From assembly GCF_033060595.1 (NCBI RefSeq), contig NZ_CP133038.1, forward strand, positions 744,001 through 808,000: a DNA stretch of 64,000 nucleotides. Direction: 5' to 3'. How positions within the stretch are numbered: the first letter of the stretch is position 1; each line of letters opens with the position of its first letter. Shown here piece after piece: positions 48,061 through 57,252 of the stretch. Below the pieces are notes generated by a model. It saw only the letters and a program-made list of their open reading frames with translations, was not told the DNA's origin and ran no database searches. A program made the translations under genes and the position numbers. The stretch comes from Pyramidobacter sp. YE332 (GTDB lineage: Bacteria; Synergistota; Synergistia; Synergistales; Dethiosulfovibrionaceae).

Positions 48061-49287
48061 ATGAACTTTTGGTCCAAGCTGTCCATGTCCCGTAAGATCG
48101 TCGTCATGATGTGCGTCGGTATCGCCGCCGGCATTTACTGGGGCCCTGCCGTGACGGTGATCAAGCCTGTCGGCGACCTGTTCCTGCGCCTGCTCAAGAT
48201 GCTGATCGTGCCGCTGGTGTTCTTCACTCTGGTCGCCGGGGTGACCAGCATGGAGAGCCCCGGGAGCCTGAAAAAGATCGGCGGTTTCATCGTCGCCTTT
48301 TACCTTTTGTCTTCTCTCGTTTTTGCCGCTATGGGCACCGGCGTGGCGCTTGCGCTCCGCCCCGGCAGGGGAGCCGAGGGCGTGCTCGGCTCCGTGGTCA
48401 AGGAAGTGACGGTCGGCAGGTATTCGGCGATCGACACGATCCTCAACTGGATCCCCGAGAATCCCGTGGCTTCCATGGCCAACATGAACATGATCCAGGT
48501 GATTTTCTTCGCGCTGATCACGGGCGTGGCGCTGCTGCACCTGAAAGACAGGGTCCCCGCGGCGATCGCTTTTTTCCGCAACATGGCCGACGTGATGATC
48601 AAGATCACCGAGTTCGTCATGGGCTTCGCCCCCTACGGCATCGGCGCGCTGGTCGCCTGCGTGGCGGGCACGATCGGCGGCAAGATGATGACGGCGATCG
48701 CCAAGTTCTTCGTCGCCGATTACGCGGCGATCCTAGCGGGCATGTTCGTCGTGTATCCGCTGGCGCTGAAGATCTGGAACGTCCCCGCTCTGCGCTTCTT
48801 CAAGCACGTGGCTCCGGCCATGCTGGTGGCCGCCACGACGACTTCCAGCGCCGCGACGCTGCCGATGGAGATGAACATCGCCGAGGAAAAACTCGGCCTC
48901 GACGAGAGCGTTTACGGGTTCTCGCTGCCGCTGGGCAACACGATGAACATGAACGGCATGGCCGCCGCTTTCGGCGTGATCGCCGTCTTCGCTTTCGACA
49001 TCTTCGGCGTGGAGATCACGCCGCTCCGTCTCGTGCAGACCGTTCTGCTGGGGCTCATGCTGGCGGTCGGCGCCGCCGGCGTAAAGGGCGCGGGGATCGT
49101 TATGTCCGCCGTGTTCTTCGAGTCGCTGGGGCTGCCGCTTGGCCTCGTCCCCATCCTGGCGGCGATCTGGCCCGTGATCGACATTCCCCATACGACCGGC
49201 AACGTCACCGGCGACATGGTCGGCACGATGGCGGCCTGCGCCAGATTCGGCAAGGTGGACTGGAACGTTTTCAACGCCGACGCGTAG
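48061..49287 (+). CDS. Dicarboxylate/amino-acid:cation symporter (DAACS family)
   Basis: The product (408 residues) is an inner-membrane symporter of the DctA/GltP family. It has about eight transmembrane helices. The conserved serine-rich stretch is in TTTSSAATLPM (residues about 260-270) and the NMNG motif in NTMNMNGMAAAFG near residue 300. The likely substrates are C4-dicarboxylates, glutamate or aspartate. GAAGGAGG precedes ATG 48061. It is the last gene of the LysR-linked operon and is followed by a terminator. Confidence 0.9.
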   Translation: MNFWSKLSMSRKIVVMMCVGIAAGIYWGPAVTVIKPVGDLFLRLLKMLIVPLVFFTLVAGVTSMESPGSLKKIGGFIVAFYLLSSLVFAAMGTGVALALRPGRGAEGVLGSVVKEVTVGRYSAIDTILNWIPENPVASMANMNMIQVIFFALITGVALLHLKDRVPAAIAFFRNMADVMIKITEFVMGFAPYGIGALVACVAGTIGGKMMTAIAKFFVADYAAILAGMFVVYPLALKIWNVPALRFFKHVAPAMLVAATTTSSAATLPMEMNIAEEKLGLDESVYGFSLPLGNTMNMNGMAAAFGVIAVFAFDIFGVEITPLRLVQTVLLGLMLAVGAAGVKGAGIVMSAVFFESLGLPLGLVPILAAIWPVIDIPHTTGNVTGDMVGTMAACARFGKVDWNVFNADA

Positions 49288-49333
49288 AAAACGCCCGGCC
49301 GCGCCTTTAGATCTTCGAAAATTCTCTCCGAAT

Positions 49334-49394
49334 GAAAAAAGTTCCCCGCCGGACAGGGCGCGAAGGCGCCGCCGTCCGGCGGGGAACTTTTTTC
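49334..49394. terminator. Bidirectional terminator after the symporter
   Basis: GAAAAAAGTTCCCCGCCGGAC pairs perfectly with GTCCGGCGGGGAACTTTTTTC (21 bp; given here in two arms at 49334-49354 and 49374-49394). It also covers the last bases of the convergent LysR gene. Confidence 0.9.
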
Positions 49395-50409
49395 ATTCCT
49401 GTGGAAGAGCCGTCTTTTCGGCTTTCGTTCCCGGCTCGCCGGCGCGCAGCCACTGTTCGAGAGCGGCGTCTTCGCTTTTCATGGTCTCGACGAGCATCTG
49501 CCCGAGAGCGCTGATGAACTTGGCGGGGCGGGCGCTGCGCGGCGTGACCAGCTCGACGGCGAGCCGGTTTTTGTCCCGGAGCGGGAAGACGCGCAGGCGT
49601 TCTCCCGGTTTTTCGCGGCGTTTTTGTCCCTTCAGGCGGTGCAGCTGGCCCCGGGAGCAGATGGTCGCGCAGCCGCACTGCCGGCAGAGGTCGAGCATGA
49701 TGTCGAAGTTGCTCACCTCGACGTGCAGATTCGGCTTGAGGCCGCTTTTCTGCCAGAGCTCGCGCACGAGCAGCGTCGTCGTGCTCATGTCGTTGCCCTG
49801 AACGAAGGGGACGTCGGCGAACGGCGTCAGGTCGGCGCCGCTGCGGCGGAGTTTTGCCGCGGCGGACTCGTCGCAGTCGGGGAACGCGCGGCTCAGCTGC
49901 GGTTCGGGAACGACGAGGTAGAGCGGCTCTGCGGCGATCGGCACGAACCGGAACAGCGGGCTGTGTTCGGCGCCGACGCCGACGAACAGGTCGAGCGTGC
50001 CCTCGACCGTCATCTTCTGCAGGTCGCGGGTGTCGCGAAGCGCGATCTTCACGTCGACGCGGGGAAAACGGCGCTGGAATTCGGGCATGATCCGGGGGAT
50101 GAAGATGCGACCGCGCGTGAGGGGGATGCCGAGGCGGACGGTGCCGCGCATGCCCGCGCTGACGTCTTCCATCTCGAGCGCCATGTTCTCTTCCAGCTGG
50201 GCGATTCGGCTCAGATAATCCCGGAGCGTCCGGCCTTCGCGCGTCAGTTCGAGCCGGGGACGGCGGTGGAAAAGTTTCACGCCGTACCGCTCTTCGAGCC
50301 GGCGGATGTGGTCGCTCAGGCACTGCGGCGTGACGAAGGCCCTTTTGGCGGCGCGGGAAAAACTCAGCTCCTGGGCCGCCAGCAAAAACATTTCCTGTCC
50401 TGTGGTCAT
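49393..50409 (-). CDS. LysR-family transcriptional regulator
   Basis: The product (338 residues) has the N-terminal helix-turn-helix (AAQELSFSRAAKRAFVTPQC, then LSDHIRRLEERYGVKLFHR) and a LysR effector domain. The C-terminal tail is longer than usual. It resembles the regulator at 62030 in the QCLS...LE..Y.V..F.R.PRL.LT block, so both may come from one lineage-specific subgroup. It is divergent to the IlvD-like dehydratase gene, with the parS-like palindrome in the intergenic region, and may control that gene. Confidence 0.88.
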   Translation of the reverse strand: MTTGQEMFLLAAQELSFSRAAKRAFVTPQCLSDHIRRLEERYGVKLFHRRPRLELTREGRTLRDYLSRIAQLEENMALEMEDVSAGMRGTVRLGIPLTRGRIFIPRIMPEFQRRFPRVDVKIALRDTRDLQKMTVEGTLDLFVGVGAEHSPLFRFVPIAAEPLYLVVPEPQLSRAFPDCDESAAAKLRRSGADLTPFADVPFVQGNDMSTTTLLVRELWQKSGLKPNLHVEVSNFDIMLDLCRQCGCATICSRGQLHRLKGQKRREKPGERLRVFPLRDKNRLAVELVTPRSARPAKFISALGQMLVETMKSEDAALEQWLRAGEPGTKAEKTALPQE

Positions 50410-50432
50410 GACCGTTCTTCCTTTCCCGCGAA

Positions 50433-50448
50433 TGTTCCACGTGGAACA
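50433..50448. promoter_or_regulatory. parS-like centromere site
   Basis: TGTTCCACGTGGAACA is a perfect 16-bp palindrome. It differs from the parS consensus TGTTTCACGTGAAACA only at one symmetric position, and TGTTCCACGTG half sites are found in known parS. It lies between divergent genes, as an operator would, so a role for a local regulator cannot be excluded. Confidence 0.6.
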
Positions 50449-50656
50449 TCCGCTCTCGGTTAACGTGCGGCGGAGCTCTGTCCGGCACGCTCCGCGCGTT
50501 TTTTACGATGCTACCAGAACGGTCGAACGATGGCAAGTTTTTACTTGTAATAAACGGTGTTAAATATTGTTTTCTTTTAAGACGGATCATTTTATAATCG
50601 AAACAAACGATGCGAACGCCTTCGCTCGTTTGCGAAACAAAAAGGGGGGAGCGCAG

Positions 50657-52315
50657 ATGGGGCAATGGAAAGGACGCGACGCGGACGATCCTCAGGAAGC
50701 CTATTGGGCGGGGCTGATGAATTCCTGCGGCTATCGCGTCAAGGATCTGCACAAGCCGGTGATCGGCATCGTCAATTCGTACGCTGACGTCAACCCGGGG
50801 CATCGGCCGCTGAAAGATCTGGCGAATTTCGTCAAAGAGGGCATCTGGGCCGCGGGCGGCGTCCCCGCCGAGTTCAACGTGCCGGCGCCCTGCGACGGCA
50901 TGGCCCAGGGCGATGGCATGCACTACATCCTGCCGCAGCGCGATCTGATCGCCGGCAGCGCCGAAGCGATGGTGAACGCGCACGGCTTCGACGGCCTCGT
51001 GTTCATGTGCAGCTGCGACAAGATCGTCCCCGGCATGCTCATGGCCGCCGCCTCGCTGAACAAGCCGACGCTGTTTTTGACCTGCGGCAGCATGATGCCG
51101 TGGGAGACGCAGGAACGCACCTTCGTCACTCCCGACCTGAAAGAGTCCATCGGCGAACGCGCCGTCGGGGCGATCAGCGAGGAGACCTTCAGCGAATACC
51201 GCGAGAAGATCTGCCATTCCTGCGGCACGTGCAGCATGTACGGCACGGCCAACACCATGGGCGTCTTCGCCGAAGCGATCGGCGTCTGCCCGATCGACAG
51301 CACCACGATGCTGTTCTGCTCGTCGGGCAAGTACAAACAGGCCCGCGACGTGGGGGAGCGCATCGTCGAACTGACCCGGGAGGGCGTGCGCTTCCGCGAC
51401 GTCGTCGGCGAAGGCAGCCTGAAAAACGGCCTGCGCCACATCGCCGCCACCGGTGGTTCCACGAACGCCCAGCTGCACGTCTGCGCGCTGGCCAAAGTGA
51501 TGGGCATCAAGCTGGACATCGGCGACTTCGACGCGATTCAGAGAGACGTGCCCTGCATCGCCAAGTTCAAGCCCTCGTCGAAGTACAACATCTACGACTA
51601 CTACAAAGCCGGCGGCGTCGGCGCCACGCTCAAGGCCATCGAACGCCACCTCGACCGCGCGGCGAAAATGGCCATGGGCGGCACCATGGGCGATCTGCTC
51701 GACCGTTTCAGCCGCGCGGTCGATCCCGCGGTCATCCACAGCGAAAGCGCCCCGCTTTATCCCGACGGCTGTTTCGCCGTGCTTTACGGCAACATCGCCC
51801 CCGGCGGCTGCATCGTCAAGAAGAGCGGCGTCGATCCGGAGATGTTTCATCACCGCGGCCCCGCCGTGTGCTTCGAGTCCGAGGAAGAACTGCGCCGCTG
51901 CATGATCGACAGGAGCGTCAAGCCCGGCTGCGTGCTGGTGATCAAGTACGAAGGCCCCAAAGGCGGCCCCGGCATGCGCGAAATGTCCATTCCCGCCGCC
52001 ATGCTCGTCGGCATGGGACTGCACAAGAGCTGCGCGATGATTACCGACGGGCGCTATTCCGGCGCCACCCGCGGCCCCTGCATCGGCCATGTCACGCCCG
52101 AAGCCTGGGACGGCGGCCCCATCGCCGCGGTCCAGGACGGCGACATGATCGAAATCGACATCGACCGGCGCAGCATCCATCTCGAAGTCAGCGACGAAGA
52201 GATCGCCCGCCGCCTTGAAAACGTCACAAAGCCCGACCATCCCGCCAAAGGCGTGCTGGCCGCTTACCGCAAAATGGTGAACGGCACCGATTCCGGCTGC
52301 ACGTGGCTGTACTGA
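50657..52315 (+). CDS. IlvD/Edd-family dehydratase (dihydroxy-acid dehydratase-like)
   Basis: The product (552 residues) is an iron-sulfur dehydratase. It could be dihydroxy-acid dehydratase of branched-chain amino-acid synthesis or a sugar-acid dehydratase. The cluster cysteines are in [23 protein letters not shown] and [16 protein letters not shown]. The C-terminal block [18 protein letters not shown], then [10 protein letters not shown], is standard. ATG 50657 follows AAAGGGGGGAG. No other ilv genes are nearby, and a LysR regulator is divergent, so a catabolic role is plausible. A terminator follows. Confidence 0.85.
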   Translation: MGQWKGRDADDPQEAYWAGLMNSCGYRVKDLHKPVIGIVNSYADVNPGHRPLKDLANFVKEGIWAAGGVPAEFNVPAPCDGMAQGDGMHYILPQRDLIAGSAEAMVNAHGFDGLVFMCSCDKIVPGMLMAAASLNKPTLFLTCGSMMPWETQERTFVTPDLKESIGERAVGAISEETFSEYREKICHSCGTCSMYGTANTMGVFAEAIGVCPIDSTTMLFCSSGKYKQARDVGERIVELTREGVRFRDVVGEGSLKNGLRHIAATGGSTNAQLHVCALAKVMGIKLDIGDFDAIQRDVPCIAKFKPSSKYNIYDYYKAGGVGATLKAIERHLDRAAKMAMGGTMGDLLDRFSRAVDPAVIHSESAPLYPDGCFAVLYGNIAPGGCIVKKSGVDPEMFHHRGPAVCFESEEELRRCMIDRSVKPGCVLVIKYEGPKGGPGMREMSIPAAMLVGMGLHKSCAMITDGRYSGATRGPCIGHVTPEAWDGGPIAAVQDGDMIEIDIDRRSIHLEVSDEEIARRLENVTKPDHPAKGVLAAYRKMVNGTDSGCTWLY

Positions 52316-52333
52316 GGTCAAGGGTTCGCTTCA

Positions 52334-52380
52334 AAAAAATTCCCCTGAAATCGGATGAATCCGTTTTCAGGGGAATTTTT
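52334..52380. terminator. Terminator between the dehydratase and the aminotransferase
   Basis: AAAAATTCCCCTGAAA and TTTTCAGGGGAATTTTT form a long stem with T runs on both strands. It serves the two convergent genes. Confidence 0.88.
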
Positions 52381-52396
52381 ATGGAGCTGTCCTATT

Positions 52397-53524
52397 CTAT
52401 TCCAGCGTCTTCATGAACTGGCTGATGCCGTCCAGGCCGGCCTTGAGGTACTCGGCGGTGTTGCCGGCGTAGCCGAGGCGGAAGCAGCCGGGCATTTCGA
52501 AGCAGTCGCCGGGGGACACGAACACTCCGGTCCGGTCGAAGAGTTTCTGGCAGAAGTCGTACGAGTTCATGTCGAAATCGTAGTAGAGCAGCGTGATCGA
52601 GCCGCCCTGCGGCTTCACCCAGGAGATGTGCGGCTCGCTTTGCACCCAGCCCTCGACGACCTGCAGATTGTCGCGGATCACGCGCTGTCCGCGCTCGATC
52701 AGAGTGCCGGCGTGTTTCAGCGCCAGCGCGGCGATGGTGTCGTCGAGGTTGCCACAGCTGACGAGGTTGTAGTCGCGGTGCGACAGGCAGGAGGCGACGA
52801 AATCGCGGTCGCGGCAGGCGATCCAGCCCATGCGCAGCCCCGGCATGGAGAACACTTTCGAGGTGCTGCTGGTGGAGATGCCTTTTTCGTACAGATCGGC
52901 CACCGAATCGATCCATTCGCCGTTCTGCGTCAGGTGCCGGTAGGATTCGTCGCAGAGTAGCCAGGCCCCCGCGGCGCGGGCGATGCCGACGACGCGGCGC
53001 AGCGCCTCGTTGGAGATGACGGAGCCGCAGGGATTGTTGGGGTTGATGATGCAGATCATCTTCGTCCCGGGGGCGGCCAGACGTTCCAGTTCGTCGAGAT
53101 CGGGCTGGAAGCCGTCTTCCTTGCGGAGCTTGAGCCACTTCACGTCGGCGCCATAGCCTTCGGGGATCGAATAGAGCTGCTGATAGGTCGGTACGATGCT
53201 GACCACGCGGTCGCCTGGTTCGATGAGCGTGTAGAAGACGTGGTGGTTCGCGCCCGCGGCGCCGTGCGTGGGGACCACGTCCGCGGGCTTCAGCGTGCGG
53301 TACAGGCCGCAGACGCCCTGCAGCAGTCCCGGCGAACCGCCGATGTGGCCGTAGGACAGACGGCGCGAGCAGAGCTCCCCGAGAAACGCTTCCCGATCGG
53401 TTCCCGTCAGTTCCAACAGGCCGTCCAGCGTCAGGTTGACCACGCCGGTGCTGGAGATGTTGTATTTGGCGGTCTGTTCGTGAGCGTTGATCCACTCTTC
53501 GACTTTAAACGGCTTGATGTACAT
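52397..53524 (-). CDS. PLP-dependent aminotransferase, class I/II
   Basis: The product (375 residues) shows the fold-type I features LSYGHIGGSPGLLQGV, THGAAGANHHVFYTL, INPNNPCGSVIS and the PLP-lysine motif SSTSKVFSMPGLRMGW. The C-terminal CFRLGYAG holds the carboxylate-binding arginine. The exact substrate is unknown. It is the last gene of a three-gene operon (-) after an NhaC antiporter and a PHP phosphatase, spaced by 13 bases. The pair aminotransferase plus PHP phosphatase recalls the last steps of histidine synthesis (HisC, HisK), but this protein is not a clear HisC. Confidence 0.85.
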   Translation of the reverse strand: MYIKPFKVEEWINAHEQTAKYNISSTGVVNLTLDGLLELTGTDREAFLGELCSRRLSYGHIGGSPGLLQGVCGLYRTLKPADVVPTHGAAGANHHVFYTLIEPGDRVVSIVPTYQQLYSIPEGYGADVKWLKLRKEDGFQPDLDELERLAAPGTKMICIINPNNPCGSVISNEALRRVVGIARAAGAWLLCDESYRHLTQNGEWIDSVADLYEKGISTSSTSKVFSMPGLRMGWIACRDRDFVASCLSHRDYNLVSCGNLDDTIAALALKHAGTLIERGQRVIRDNLQVVEGWVQSEPHISWVKPQGGSITLLYYDFDMNSYDFCQKLFDRTGVFVSPGDCFEMPGCFRLGYAGNTAEYLKAGLDGISQFMKTLE

Positions 53525-53537
53525 GGAAATCCCTCCG

Positions 53538-54350
53538 TCACAGCGGCAGGAACTCGGGCTGATGATTTTTGAACACGCAGTAATATGTGAAGCCCGCGTC
53601 TTTGAGAATGTCGCCGGCGATGTCGAAGCACGCGCCGATCCGTTCCGGGAAGTGCGCGTCGGAACCGAGCGTGACCAGTTCGCCGCCCAGCTCGCGGTAG
53701 CGTTTGAACACCTCGCGTCCGGGGCTGGAATCGCGCATGCCCACGACGAGAGATTTTGTGTTCAGCTCGACGGCCTTGTTCTTTCTGATCGCCGTGAGCA
53801 GCATGGCGTCGATCAGGTCGGCGTACTGCGCGTAAGCGAAGCCCTCGTTCTTGCCGGGGATGTCGCGCAGCACGTAATCCAGATGGCCGACGGTGTCGTA
53901 GCCGTCGGTGACGGACAGGTTTTCCAGCTCTGTTTCGAAGTAGGCGCGGATCGAGGCTTCCTTGCTGCGCCCCTCGTAAAGCGTCTGGTCCTCCGTGTCG
54001 CGCCCCTCGAAAATGTGCGTCGAGCCGATCACCATGTCGAACGGGTAGTCGGCGTAGACTTTGTTGTGCTTTTCCGCCAGGTGGGGCTGCAGGCCGAACT
54101 CGATGCCCAAAAGCATCTCGATGCGTCCTTTGTAGGCTTCGCGCGTTTTCAGCAGTTTTTCGACGTAAGCGCCCACGTTGCCGTTCTCGTTCAGCTGGTA
54201 GGTGCTGTGCCATTGAGGATAATCGTAATCCTGGTGGTCGGTGATGCAGACGTACTTCATCCCCAGTTTGACGGCGCGGTCGAGCTGGTCTTCGATGGTC
54301 GTCTTCGAGTCGCTCGAAGCTTCCGTGTGAATGTGAACGTCGCAGTACAT
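53538..54350 (-). CDS. PHP-domain phosphoesterase (histidinol-phosphatase-like)
   Basis: The product (270 residues) has the metal-binding motifs of the PHP family: DVHIHTEASSD at residues 4-14, ITDHQD near 36, GIEFG near 81, GSTH near 103, GHLDY near 150 and GSDAH near 231. It fits the HisJ/HisK histidinol-phosphate phosphatase subgroup best. The reaction could be removal of phosphate from histidinol phosphate or a related compound. It stands between an NhaC antiporter and an aminotransferase gene, with spacings of 12 and 13 bases. Confidence 0.85.
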   Translation of the reverse strand: MYCDVHIHTEASSDSKTTIEDQLDRAVKLGMKYVCITDHQDYDYPQWHSTYQLNENGNVGAYVEKLLKTREAYKGRIEMLLGIEFGLQPHLAEKHNKVYADYPFDMVIGSTHIFEGRDTEDQTLYEGRSKEASIRAYFETELENLSVTDGYDTVGHLDYVLRDIPGKNEGFAYAQYADLIDAMLLTAIRKNKAVELNTKSLVVGMRDSSPGREVFKRYRELGGELVTLGSDAHFPERIGACFDIAGDILKDAGFTYYCVFKNHQPEFLPL

Positions 54351-54362
54351 TTCCGCGCGCCT

Positions 54363-55844
54363 TTACTGCGCGGCGGCGCGCCGGGCGGCTTTTTCACGCT
54401 GCTTGCGGGTCGGCGACGTGCGCAGCCCCAGGCCGGTGAAACCGTAGAAAATGGCGAGGAGCCAGACGATCCAGCTGAAGAAGGAGTAGCGCAGGAACGT
54501 CGTGCTCGACGAGAAAAGCACGCTGGCGTAGAGGATCCCCGACGAAGTCCAGGGGAAGAAACCCGAGGTGCCCGTGCCGAAGTCCTCCAGCGTGCGGGAC
54601 AGGTTCAGCGTGTTGACGCCCATCTCCTCGTATTTGGACTTGAACATGCTGCCGCCGATCAGCAGCGAGACCGTGGAAGAACCGCCGACGGCCGTCAGCA
54701 CCACCATCGAGATTCCCGTGGTGAGGATCAGGCTGCCCGTGCTCTTGACGAAGCCCATCAGCGAATCCAGCAGCACGTCGAGACAGCCGCACTGCTCGGC
54801 GATGGCCGCGAAGTAGAAGCACAGCCAGGTGGCGACGAACGTCTTGTTCATGTCGGCGATGCCGCCGCGCTCGAGCAGCGTCTTGGCCGCCTTGCTCATG
54901 GCCGCGACGTCGAAATCGGGATGCGCCGCCAGCACCATTTTGGAATTGAAGCCGCCGTACAGCACGTTGACGGCGTCTTTGGCGGAGAATCCCTGGTAGA
55001 GCACGCCGATGACGACGGCGATGAAGCCGGCGCCGAAGAGCACCAGCGTGGTGGGCTTCTTCGTGAAAGACCCCCAAAGCAGGAACGCGACCGGGATCAG
55101 CAGCACCCAGTGGAACTTGAACATGGCGCTCAGCGACGCGAGCAGCGCCGCCGAATCCTTGCTGACCACCGCGGGCGTCTCGGGGGAGTTCATGCCGATG
55201 GAGACGTAAATGCCGATGGCGATCAGCGCCGCGGGAACGACCGTCTTGGACATGTTGATGATGTGATCGAAAATGTCGTTGTCCGTCGTCAACGAGGCCA
55301 GGACCGTCGTGTCGGAAAGAGGAGAAAGCTTGTCGCCGAACTGCGAACCGGCGTAGCAGGCTCCCGCCACCAGTCCCAGATTGACGTCCGGCATCGCCAT
55401 GGCCAGCCCCATCATCGCCAGTCCCGCCGTGGACGCCGAACCGTTGGACGTACCGGTCACGGTCGAGAACACGCAGCAGAGCAAAAAGGCGCAAAGCGCG
55501 ATCCAGCGCGGCGAGACCACCTGCAATCCGTAATAGATCAGCATCGGCAGCGTGCCGGAGAACATCAGCCCGCCCAGCATGAAGCCGATCGCCAGCAAAA
55601 TCATGATCACCGGCACCGAACGGCCGATGCGTTTGCCCACGGCCGATTCCATCTCGTCCCAGGTGTAGCCGCACCGCCAGCTGATCAGCGCCGAATAGGC
55701 GGCGACCACGACCATCAGCGGCACGTAGTTCAGCCCCCACAGCGCGCCGGCGCCGAACGTCAGCAGCAGAAAAACAACCGTTGAGACCGCTTCGAACGTG
55801 GTCGGCTTTCTCTTCTCTCGCGCTTTCTTCTCCGCGCTGGACAT
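54363..55844 (-). CDS. nhaC: Na+/H+ antiporter, NhaC family
   Basis: The product (493 residues) is a membrane protein with about 11-12 hydrophobic segments. The conserved NhaC-type blocks are CCVFSTVTGTSNGSASTAGL, GACYAGSQFGDKLSPLSDTT and FFPWTSSGILYASVL. Members exchange sodium for protons; some exchange metabolites such as malate and lactate. ATG 55844 follows GGGAGG. As the first gene of the operon, it may move the compound handled by the phosphatase and aminotransferase behind it. An IS630-family element lies just upstream. Confidence 0.87.
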   Translation of the reverse strand: MSSAEKKAREKRKPTTFEAVSTVVFLLLTFGAGALWGLNYVPLMVVVAAYSALISWRCGYTWDEMESAVGKRIGRSVPVIMILLAIGFMLGGLMFSGTLPMLIYYGLQVVSPRWIALCAFLLCCVFSTVTGTSNGSASTAGLAMMGLAMAMPDVNLGLVAGACYAGSQFGDKLSPLSDTTVLASLTTDNDIFDHIINMSKTVVPAALIAIGIYVSIGMNSPETPAVVSKDSAALLASLSAMFKFHWVLLIPVAFLLWGSFTKKPTTLVLFGAGFIAVVIGVLYQGFSAKDAVNVLYGGFNSKMVLAAHPDFDVAAMSKAAKTLLERGGIADMNKTFVATWLCFYFAAIAEQCGCLDVLLDSLMGFVKSTGSLILTTGISMVVLTAVGGSSTVSLLIGGSMFKSKYEEMGVNTLNLSRTLEDFGTGTSGFFPWTSSGILYASVLFSSSTTFLRYSFFSWIVWLLAIFYGFTGLGLRTSPTRKQREKAARRAAAQ

Positions 55845-55972
55845 GGAAAATCCCTCCCGATCGAGTGTTTTATGTGAAGGGAACCGGCGGTTCCCTAAAC
55901 ATCCTTTTGTCGCTGAATAAGTTCTAATTTGTATACAATGAAAATCTTATGACAATAGAATTATACCTTATA

Positions 55973-57084
55973 CTATTTCTCATTTAAAGCACCTAACAAT
56001 CCATTGTCTTGCGGTAATACTCCTTATGGTCTGAGCGGTGAGATTTCTGATCGTGCGGCACAGACGCTCGACAACGTTCTCAAGCGTCGAAAAAATCTCG
56101 TTTCGAAAGCCCTGACAGCGCAGCTCTCTCCAGATCTGCTCAATGGGGTTCATCTCGGGGGTATAGGGGGGAATATGGAACAGGGTGATGTTGGCAGGAA
56201 CCTGAAGCGCTTTGGACTTGTGCCAGGCAGCTCCGTCACAGCAGAGCAGAATATGGTCTTCCGGAAATCGGTGTGAAAGTTCCCGCAGGAAAACGTTCAT
56301 GCAATCGCTGTCGCAGTTGGGCATGATCAGAAAGAGGCTTTCTCCCGTAAGCGGCTCTACGGCACCGTAAGCATAGCGGTATTCGCGGATGTGAAGGCAG
56401 GGAACGTTCGGTCGAATGCCTTTCCTGCACCAGCAGTATTTGGGCGTGTTGATTCTGCCGAAGCCGGCTTCGTCCTGAAACATCAGTCTGACGTTCCCTG
56501 TTGTGGATAACTCTTTTAATTCCTGAACTTGAGCGTTAATTTTTTTGAGGCCTCGATGGCCTCCTCGTTCGCTTTCCTGGGGTGACGGCTGCGCGGCATG
56601 ACTTTTCTCCAGCCATGACGTTTCAGGACCGCGTAAATCTGAGTCGGACTGATAGTATGTCCCACCGCGGTCTGATAGGCTTGGGCTATTTCCGCCACCG
56701 AAACGATTTCTCCTTTCCCGGCTTTCTCCAGGTAAGGAGCAAGTACGGCTTCTTCCTGCTCATAGGTCATGTTCCGATGGTTGCCGAGGTAATGGCATTG
56801 CAGCACATACGAGAGACCGCGATGGATAAACTGCGAGATGATCTTGCTGACGTTCGTGAAGTGGTATTCCGTGATTTCGCTGATTTCTTTCAGGGTTTTC
56901 CCTTCGGCGCGCAAGCTGAGGATTCTCAGTTTGGCTTCGATCTTCTTGTTGCGATTCTTTTTCCGCGCTGCTTCGATTTCCGCCTGCTGTTCCGATGTGA
57001 TCTCGTATTTTACGGGCATTCTCCATCACCTCGGGTGCATTATAACTGAGGTACGGATACTTTGGCTATACTATAATGAAATAG
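55973..57084 (-). mobile_element. IS630-family insertion sequence
   Basis: The element spans about 1.1 kb, with short inverted ends CTATTTC / GAAATAG and TA on each side (55971-55972, 57085-57086), as expected for the IS630/Tc1 superfamily. The ends beyond seven bases match poorly, so the limits are less certain than for the IS5 copies. It lies upstream of the NhaC operon and may separate it from its promoter. Confidence 0.75.
55980..57019 (-). CDS. IS630-family transposase in two frames
   Basis: The first frame (57019-56516) holds the N-terminal DNA-binding domains (KTLKEISEITEYHFTNVSKI and TISPTQIYAVLKRHGW). The second (to 55980) holds the DDE domain with MFQDEAGFGR, LLCCDGAAWH and PPYTPEMNPIEQIWRELR. 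They are joined by a -1 shift at the A7 run on the coding strand (56540-56546), which forms A AAA AAA in the zero frame. The fused protein would have about 346 residues, a normal length. Either programmed frameshifting or a lost base explains the break. Confidence 0.85.
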
Positions 57085-57199
57085 TATTATAACAAAGCTT
57101 TGTCAATCGGGGCGAAGATATTTTTTCAAGAACGTTGGAATGCCGCAGCGCAACGACGCGAACAAAAACCGCGCCGGCGGAAAAACGTCGCGCCCGGAC

Positions 57200-57242
57200 A
57201 AAAAACGGAGTCGGCCGAGAAACTCGACCGGCTCCGTTTTTT
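57200..57242. terminator. Terminator after citF
   Basis: AAAAAACGGAG-CGG and CCG-CTCCGTTTTTT arms form a strong stem with T runs on both strands, 11 bases beyond the citF stop. Confidence 0.85.
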
Positions 57243-57252
57243 GTATGCGATT

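Noticed and set aside
49332-49514. Small plus-strand frame MKKVPRR... near the symporter end
   Set aside because: Most of it is the arms of the bidirectional terminator and the end of the LysR gene on the other strand.
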